A stretch of 64,000 nt of DNA from JBAYSY01 sp041675885 (GTDB lineage Bacteria > Pseudomonadota > Alphaproteobacteria > Rhodobacterales > Rhodobacteraceae), in NCBI GenBank assembly GCA_041675885.1, contig JBAYSY010000001.1:95619-159618 (forward strand), given 5' to 3'. The position numbers and the translations under genes are program-made. How positions within the stretch are numbered: position 1 is the first letter of the stretch; each line of letters starts with the position of its first letter. This document shows, piece by piece, positions 58,963-64,000 of the stretch. The notes under the pieces are model-generated. The model was not told the DNA's origin. It made no database searches and saw only the letters and a list, made by a program, of their open reading frames with translations.

Positions 58963-60309
58963 TCATCCGAACTGCCGTTCCAGCCATTTTTCCAGCCAGT
59001 GGATGGAATAGTCGCCGTTCTGGATATCGGGTTCGGCCAGAAGGGCGTGGAACAGCGGCACGGTGGTGTCGATCCCGTCCACGATCAACTCTCCCAAAGC
59101 GCGCCGCAGCCGGGCCAGCGCCTCGGGCCGGTCGCGGCCGTGGACGATCAGCTTGCCGATCAGGCTGTCGTAATAGGGCGGGATCGAATAGCCGCCATAC
59201 AGCGCCGAATCCATCCGCACCCCCAGCCCGCCGGGTGCATGGAACACGTTGACCCGGCCCGGACAGGGGGCGAAGTTCGGCAGGCGCTCGGCGTTGATCC
59301 GCACCTCGATCGCATGGCCGTTGATCTCCAGTTCCTGCTGGGTGAAGGACATCGGCATCCCCGAGGCCACCCGGATCTGCTCACGCACCAGATCGACGCC
59401 GAAAATGGCCTCGGTGACGGGGTGTTCGACCTGAAGCCGGGTGTTCATCTCGATGAAGTAGAACTGCCCGTCCTCATACAGGAATTCGATGGTGCCCGCG
59501 CCCGCGTAACCGATCTTCGCCACCGCATCGGCGCAGACACGGCCGATCTCGTCGCGCATCTTCGCGGTGATCGCCGGGCCCGGCGCCTCTTCGAACACCT
59601 TCTGGTGGCGGCGCTGAAGCGAACAGTCGCGCTCGCCCAGATGCACCGCATGGCCCTTGCCGTCGCCGAAGACCTGGATCTCGATATGCCGGGGCCGCTG
59701 GAGGTATTTCTCGATATAGACCTCATCGTTGCCGAAGGCGGCCTTGGCCTCGGACCGGGCGGTGCGGAAGGCGACCTCAAGCTCGTCTTCGTTGCGGGCA
59801 ACCTTCATGCCGCGCCCGCCGCCGCCCGCGGTGGCCTTGATGATGACCGGATAGCCCATTTCCCGCGCCACGGTCCGGGCGGTCCCGGTATCCGGCACGC
59901 CGCCGTCCGACCCCGGCACGCAGGGCACGCCCAGCGCCTTCATCGTGTCCTTGGCGGTGATCTTGTCGCCCATCAGCCGGATATGTTCCGCCGAGGGGCC
60001 GATGAAGGTCAGCCCGTGGTCTTCCAGCGCCTGCACGAAAGCCGCGTTTTCCGACAGGAACCCATAGCCCGGATGCACCGCCTCGGCCCCGGTGATCTCG
60101 CAGGCGGAAATCACCCGCGACATCGACAGGTAGCTTTCCGACGAGGGGGCGGGGCCGATGCAGACGGATTCATCGGCCATGCGCACATGCATCGCATCCG
60201 AATCGGCGGTGGAATGGACGGCGACCGACTTGATCCCCATTTCCCGGCAGGCCCGGATCACGCGAAGCGCGATCTCGCCCCGGTTGGCGATCAGGATCTT
60301 TTCGAACAT
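58963..60309 (-). CDS. accC: Acetyl-CoA carboxylase, biotin carboxylase subunit
   Basis: A 448-residue biotin carboxylase that carboxylates the biotin of AccB using ATP and bicarbonate, the first step of fatty-acid synthesis. ATP-grasp parts are visible: FEKILIANRGEIALRVIRAC, GYGFLSENAAFVQALE, VIIKATAGGGGRGMKVARNE, and HLGERDCSLQRRHQKVFEEA, with the active-site YFIEMNTRLQVEHPVTEAIF. It follows accB by 10 bases, so the two subunits are made together. Confidence 0.98.
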   Translation of the reverse strand: MFEKILIANRGEIALRVIRACREMGIKSVAVHSTADSDAMHVRMADESVCIGPAPSSESYLSMSRVISACEITGAEAVHPGYGFLSENAAFVQALEDHGLTFIGPSAEHIRLMGDKITAKDTMKALGVPCVPGSDGGVPDTGTARTVAREMGYPVIIKATAGGGGRGMKVARNEDELEVAFRTARSEAKAAFGNDEVYIEKYLQRPRHIEIQVFGDGKGHAVHLGERDCSLQRRHQKVFEEAPGPAITAKMRDEIGRVCADAVAKIGYAGAGTIEFLYEDGQFYFIEMNTRLQVEHPVTEAIFGVDLVREQIRVASGMPMSFTQQELEINGHAIEVRINAERLPNFAPCPGRVNVFHAPGGLGVRMDSALYGGYSIPPYYDSLIGKLIVHGRDRPEALARLRRALGELIVDGIDTTVPLFHALLAEPDIQNGDYSIHWLEKWLERQFG

Positions 60310-60319
60310 CGCCGCCGCC

Positions 60320-60835
60320 TCACTCGATGATCATCAGGGGGGCGCCGTATTCGACCGGGCTGCCGTCCTCGACAAGGATGCGTTTCACCGTGCCCGCGCG
60401 GGGGGCGGGGATGTGATTCATGGTCTTCATCGCCTCGATGATCAGCAGGGTCTGCCCCTCGGCCACCTGCGCGCCGATGGCGACAAAGGCGGTGGCGCCC
60501 GGTTCGGGCGCGAGATAGGCGGTGCCGACCATGGGCGAGGTGACGGCGCCCGGATGCTGCGACGGGTCTTCGGCCGGGTTCGCGGCGGCGGCGTCCGGGG
60601 CCGCGGCGGGCGACAGCGCGGGGTTCGCAGCCACCGGCGCGGCGGCCACGGGTGCGGGCGCGGCGGCGATCACCGGCGCCGGGTGTTTGGCCACGCGCAC
60701 TTCCAGACTGTCGTCGTCGCCATATTCGCGCTTGACCGTCAGTTCGGTCAGGTCGTTGGCGTTCAGCAGTTCGGCCAGCGCCTGGATGAAGGCGACATCG
60801 CCTGCATGGCGGGACTCATTGGGGTTCTTGGTCAT
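60320..60835 (-). CDS. accB: Acetyl-CoA carboxylase biotin carboxyl carrier protein
   Basis: A 171-residue BCCP. The N-terminal part (KNPNESRHAGDVAFIQALAE) leads to an Ala/Pro-rich linker of about 50 residues, then the biotinyl domain AVTSPMVGTAYLAPEPGATA and the biotinylated lysine in LLIIEAMKTMNHIPAP. This EAMKTM variant is normal in this group. ATG 60835 begins the family sequence. The 345-base region upstream of it (60836-61180) carries its promoter and that of divergent preT; the first 200 bases are GC-rich with no gene. Confidence 0.97.
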   Translation of the reverse strand: MTKNPNESRHAGDVAFIQALAELLNANDLTELTVKREYGDDDSLEVRVAKHPAPVIAAAPAPVAAAPVAANPALSPAAAPDAAAANPAEDPSQHPGAVTSPMVGTAYLAPEPGATAFVAIGAQVAEGQTLLIIEAMKTMNHIPAPRAGTVKRILVEDGSPVEYGAPLMIIE

Positions 60836-60979
60836 GCCGTCCTCGATCGGTTCTTGACTGCCCGTTCCGCGCGGGGCCGTGAAAGCCGCCCCCCTTTCGG
60901 TGGCCCGCTTATACGGCAAGGCGGGGGGCGATGAAAGCGGCAGATGCGCCGCAGGTTGTGCGGGCGGTGGTCGAGCGTG

Positions 60980-61035
60980 GCCCCCCCGCCCGGGACAGCC
61001 GCTTCAGCGGCCCGGGCAGCGGCCCCCCCGCCCGC
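60980..61035. other. GC-rich hairpin region in the accB-preT gap
   Basis: In the 345-base gap 60836-61180, CCCGGGACAGCCGCTTCAGC followed by GGCCCGGG can form an imperfect stem (CCCGGG arms) near 60995-61019. A TTGACA hexamer at 61075-61080 faces preT, but no clear -10 lies at proper spacing. Confidence 0.35.
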
Positions 61036-61110
61036 ACGGGCGGCGGCTGCCCGCTGTTTCGCATGGGCAAGCCTTTGACAGTCCCCCGCAGTGTGTCTCC
61101 AACCCGAAAA

Positions 61111-61126
61111 TTTACCATTTGATAAA
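61111..61126. promoter_or_regulatory. Candidate operator of preT-preA
   Basis: TTTACCA-TT-TGATAAA is an inverted repeat with 6 of 7 matching pairs, in an AT-rich patch 55-70 bases before the preT start. It looks like a regulator-binding site for the pyrimidine-catabolism genes. Which regulator binds is unknown. Confidence 0.4.
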
Positions 61127-61180
61127 AAAACCGACCTGTGGCAGCGTGAGAAAAACGACAAGCCAATGGGAGGCACGCCC

Positions 61181-62524
61181 GTGTCCAACAGCCAGTTCAC
61201 ACCCGGCGTGGTGCCGGGCCGTCTGAGCGCCGATACCTATGCGGCGAATTTCACCGACATCGCCCCGCCGCTCGATGCGCATGAGGCACGGGTTGCCGCC
61301 GATCGCTGCTATTTTTGCCACGACGCGCCCTGCGTGACCGCCTGCCCGACGGAAATCGACATCCCGCTGTTCATCCGCCAGATATCCACCGGCACCCCCG
61401 AGGCCGCCGCGCGCACCATCTGGGACAGCAATATCCTTGGCGGCATCTGCGCCAGGGTCTGCCCCACGGAGACGCTCTGCGAGGAAGCCTGCGTGCGCGA
61501 GGAGGCCGAAGGGAAACCCGTGGTGATCGGCCAGCTGCAACGCTTCGCCACCGATACCGCGATGGCCGGAGACAGGACCGGGGCCCATCCCTATGCCAGG
61601 GCCGAACCCAGCGGCAAGCGCGTGGCGGTGGTCGGCGCCGGGCCCGCCGGGCTGGCCTGTGCGCACCGGCTGGCGATGCACGGCCATGACGTGACCGTCT
61701 ATGACGCGCGGGAAAAGCCCGGCGGGCTCAACGAATACGGGATCGCCAGCTACAAGGCCACCGGCGGCTTCGCACAGGCCGAGGTCGATTGGCTGCTGCG
61801 GATCGGCGGGATCACGGTCGAGACCGGGCAGGAACTGGGCCGCGATATCACGCTCGACACGCTGCGGGCCGGGCATGACGCGGTGTTCCTCGGGCTCGGG
61901 CTTGCGGGGGTCAATGCGCTCGGGGCCGAGGGCGAGGACCGCGAGGGGGTGCACGACGCCGTGGATTTCATCGCCGGGCTGCGGCAGGCGGATGACCTTT
62001 CCGCCCTGCCCGTCGGCCGCGACGTGGTGGTGATCGGCGGCGGCATGACCGCCATCGACACCGCGATACAGGCGCGGCTCCTGGGGGCCGAGAACGTCAC
62101 CATCGCCTATCGCCGGGGCCGCGAGCGCATGGGCGCATCGCGCCACGAACAGGATCTTGCCGCCAGCCGGGGCGTGCGGATCGTCACCAATGCCGCCCCG
62201 GTCGCCGTCCACGGCAACGGCGCGGTGCGCGAGGTCGAATTCGCCTATACCGAGGACGGGCCGGGCGGGTTGCAACTGCGCAACGAGACCTTCCGGCTCA
62301 GGGCCGACCAGCTGTTCCGCGCCATCGGCCAGCGGCTGTCGGGAGCGCCCGAAGGGCTGGCGCTGGAGGGCGGCAAGATCGCGGTCGATGCCGTGGGCCG
62401 CACCTCGATCCCCGGCGTCTGGGCCGGGGGCGACTGCGCGGCGGGCGGCGAGGATCTGACCGTCACCGCCGTGGCGGAGGGCCGCGACGCGGCGGAGGAC
62501 ATTCACGCCAGCCTGACCAGCTGA
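61181..62524 (+). CDS. preT: NAD(P)-dependent dihydropyrimidine dehydrogenase subunit PreT
   Basis: A 447-residue flavoprotein. N-terminal Fe-S cysteines are CYFCHDAPCVTACPTEIDIP and CARVCPTETLCEEAC; FAD binding is VAVVGAGPAGLACAHRLAMH and NAD(P) binding is VVVIGGGMTAIDTAIQARLL; the end WAGGDCAAGGEDLTVTAVAE is typical. With PreA it reduces uracil and thymine to dihydropyrimidines, the first step of reductive breakdown. GTG 61181 is preceded at good distance by GGGAGG (61168-61173), so I prefer it to the ATG 61166 that overlaps that site. preA follows 24 bases later. Confidence 0.95.
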   Translation: MSNSQFTPGVVPGRLSADTYAANFTDIAPPLDAHEARVAADRCYFCHDAPCVTACPTEIDIPLFIRQISTGTPEAAARTIWDSNILGGICARVCPTETLCEEACVREEAEGKPVVIGQLQRFATDTAMAGDRTGAHPYARAEPSGKRVAVVGAGPAGLACAHRLAMHGHDVTVYDAREKPGGLNEYGIASYKATGGFAQAEVDWLLRIGGITVETGQELGRDITLDTLRAGHDAVFLGLGLAGVNALGAEGEDREGVHDAVDFIAGLRQADDLSALPVGRDVVVIGGGMTAIDTAIQARLLGAENVTIAYRRGRERMGASRHEQDLAASRGVRIVTNAAPVAVHGNGAVREVEFAYTEDGPGGLQLRNETFRLRADQLFRAIGQRLSGAPEGLALEGGKIAVDAVGRTSIPGVWAGGDCAAGGEDLTVTAVAEGRDAAEDIHASLTS

Positions 62525-62548
62525 GCCTCTGAAAGGGAGACAAGCGAC

Positions 62549-63847
62549 ATGGCCAATCTCACGACCGACTTCATCGGCATCAAGTCCCCCAATCCGTTCT
62601 GGCTGGCCTCGGCCCCGCCCACGGACAAGGAATACAACGTCGTGCGCGCCTTCAGGGCGGGCTGGGGCGGCGTGGTCTGGAAGACGCTGGGCGAGGACGG
62701 CCCACCCATCGTCAACGTCAACGGCCCGCGCTACGGCGCGATCTGGGGGGCGGACCGGCGGATTCTCGGCCTCAACAATATCGAGTTGATCACCGACCGC
62801 CCGCTGGAGGTGAACCTGCGCGAGATCAAGCAGGTCAAGCGCGACTGGCCCGACCGGGCGCTGGTGGTCTCGCTCATGGTGCCCTGTGTCGAGGAAAGCT
62901 GGAAGGCGATCCTGAAGCGGGTCGAGGAAACCGGGGCCGACGGGGTGGAGCTGAACTTCGGCTGCCCGCACGGGATGAGCGAGCGCGGCATGGGCTCGGC
63001 CGTCGGGCAGGTGCCGGAATATATCGAGATGGTGACCCGCTGGGTCAAGCAGCACTCGCGCATGCCCTGTATCGTCAAGCTCACGCCCAACATCACCGAC
63101 ATCCGCAAACCGGCCGAGGCGGCGAAACGCGGCGGCGCCGATGCGGTCTCGCTGATCAACACGATCAATTCGATCACCGGCGTCGATCTGGACGGATTCG
63201 CGCCGGAACCGACCATCGACGGCAAGGGCGCCCATGGCGGCTATTGCGGCCCGGCGGTCAAGCCGATCGCGCTGAACATGGTGGCCGAGATCGCCCGCTC
63301 GGCCGAGACGCGGGGCCTGCCGATCTCCGGCATCGGCGGCGTCACCACATGGCGCGACGCGGCCGAGTTCCTGGCGCTGGGGGCAGGAAACGTGCAGGTC
63401 TGCACCGCCGCCATGACCTACGGCTTCAAGGTGGTGCAGGAGATGGTCTCGGGCCTGTCGGACTACCTCGACGAGCGCGGCCTGACGGTGGACGACCTCA
63501 TCGGCCGGGCCGTGCCCAATGTCACCGACTGGCAACACCTGAACCTCAACTACGTCGCCAAGGCGCGGATCGACCAGGACGCCTGCATCAAATGCGGCCG
63601 CTGCTACGCCGCCTGCGAGGACACCAGCCACCAGGCGATTTCCATGTCGGAAGGCCGGGTGTTCGAGGTGATCGACGCCGAATGCGTGGCCTGCAACCTG
63701 TGCGTCAACGTCTGCCCGGTCGAGGGCTGCATCACCATGGTGCCGCTGGCGAAGGGCGCGGTCGATCCGCGCACCGGGGCGGTGGTGGGCGATTACGCCA
63801 ACTGGACCACGCATCCCAACAACCCGATGGCGAGGGCCGCGGAATAG
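62549..63847 (+). CDS. preA: NAD-dependent dihydropyrimidine dehydrogenase subunit PreA
   Basis: A 432-residue flavin-containing catalytic subunit with a dihydroorotate-dehydrogenase-like TIM barrel. The active-site and FMN part is VELNFGCPHGMSERGMGSAV, then IVKLTPNITDIRKPAEAAKR and the phosphate loop GLPISGIGGVTTWRDAAEFL. Two C-terminal 4Fe-4S motifs follow: CIKCGRCYAACED and CVACNLCVNVCPVEGC. Together with PreT it reduces pyrimidines. It ends 55 bases before a strong terminator. The remaining reductive-pathway genes (hydropyrimidinase, beta-ureidopropionase) are not in the window. Confidence 0.97.
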   Translation: MANLTTDFIGIKSPNPFWLASAPPTDKEYNVVRAFRAGWGGVVWKTLGEDGPPIVNVNGPRYGAIWGADRRILGLNNIELITDRPLEVNLREIKQVKRDWPDRALVVSLMVPCVEESWKAILKRVEETGADGVELNFGCPHGMSERGMGSAVGQVPEYIEMVTRWVKQHSRMPCIVKLTPNITDIRKPAEAAKRGGADAVSLINTINSITGVDLDGFAPEPTIDGKGAHGGYCGPAVKPIALNMVAEIARSAETRGLPISGIGGVTTWRDAAEFLALGAGNVQVCTAAMTYGFKVVQEMVSGLSDYLDERGLTVDDLIGRAVPNVTDWQHLNLNYVAKARIDQDACIKCGRCYAACEDTSHQAISMSEGRVFEVIDAECVACNLCVNVCPVEGCITMVPLAKGAVDPRTGAVVGDYANWTTHPNNPMARAAE

Positions 63848-63902
63848 GCGCCGACGACGACCCGTCATTACGCCGCGACAAGACGGCATATCCTCCCGAC
63901 TG

Positions 63903-63933
63903 CGGGCCCCGGCTTTCCGGGGCCCGTCTGTTT
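63903..63933 (+). terminator. Strong hairpin terminator after preA
   Basis: CGGGCCCCGG (63903-63912) pairs perfectly with CCGGGGCCCG (63917-63926) around a CTTT loop, followed by TCTGTTT. This is a strong intrinsic terminator closing the preT-preA transcript. The remaining bases to the window end show no gene. Confidence 0.85.
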
Positions 63934-64000
63934 GCGGTCTGCTTGCAGTGCGGCTTCGGGTGGCGGAAGGGGAATTGGCGCAAACCCCGGGGGGTGGACA

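Noticed and set aside
61112..63889. Open frame of over 900 codons antisense to preT-preA
   Set aside because: It is the mirror of two well-supported genes and lacks any domain of its own.

Overview
The window is a continuous piece of high-GC chromosome, most likely from a member of the Rhodobacteraceae (Rhodobacterales, Alphaproteobacteria). The evidence is the gene content and local order: a dnaA/dnaN/recF/gyrB block, rpsT-enoyl-CoA hydratase-mutM-ubiE-ubiB, an RpoHII-type sigma factor, an NDUFA12/DUF2155/aat/accC/accB block, DUF1523 and other families typical of this order. I see no phage, integrase, transposase, rRNA or CRISPR array. One tRNA, tRNA-Gly(GCC), lies at 19735-19809.

Layout. 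1-4752: the end of a dipeptide/oligopeptide ABC transporter, with N-formylglutamate amidohydrolase, an aspartoacylase-like enzyme and an M20 deacylase; this looks like uptake and deacylation of N-acyl amino acids or peptides. 4985-12176: a tight row of mostly uncharacterised genes (coiled-coil protein, unknown 376-residue protein, large AAA+ ATPase, unknown 451-residue protein, small two-helix membrane protein, DUF1523 protein), interrupted exactly between two genes by an AT-rich DUF2971-like gene; it runs on to pdxJ-acpS. This is my best candidate for an undescribed system. 13732-16456: moeB, dut, coaBC. 16584-20614: ChaN-like protein, rpoH with a candidate ECF-sigma promoter, cobU, an alpha-ribazole-phosphatase-like gene, tRNA-Gly and an SDR lacking its catalytic Tyr/Lys. 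20657-23643: GNAT, an MhqD/MhqO-like hydrolase-dioxygenase pair, a TM2-like membrane protein and an XRE regulator across an AT-rich gap.

23668-38308: replication and housekeeping genes. dnaA, dnaN, recF, two inserted small genes (VOC and LysE) and gyrB run leftward. rpsT, enoyl-CoA hydratase, mutM and a secreted hypothetical also run leftward. ubiE-ubiB run rightward, followed by a convergent rluA-type gene. 38673-44289: a polar amino-acid ABC transporter with two tandem paralogous binding proteins, ending in a PuuA-like glutamine synthetase. 45436-49043: a TetR-controlled acyl-CoA operon with a crotonase lacking both hydratase glutamates, an acyl-CoA ligase and a split pair of MaoC-like proteins. 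49274-54646: SLC13-type transporter, FAD oxidoreductase, LuxR-type regulator, degenerate tandem repeats and a FliM/FliN-like SpoA protein. 54799-63847: histidinol-phosphatase-like hisN, XRE regulator, quinone oxidoreductase, NDUFA12, DUF2155, aat, accC, accB, and the reductive-pyrimidine-catabolism pair preT-preA, closed by a strong terminator.

Spaces between genes carry at least three families of dispersed repeats (about 165 bp, about 150 bp, and a hairpin family sharing the core AGAGACCGTTCGAG), often between convergent genes, where they probably serve as terminators. Four-base start/stop overlaps (ATGA or GTGA) are very common and define most of the operons named here. All functions are read from sequence and from knowledge of the families; no database search was run.
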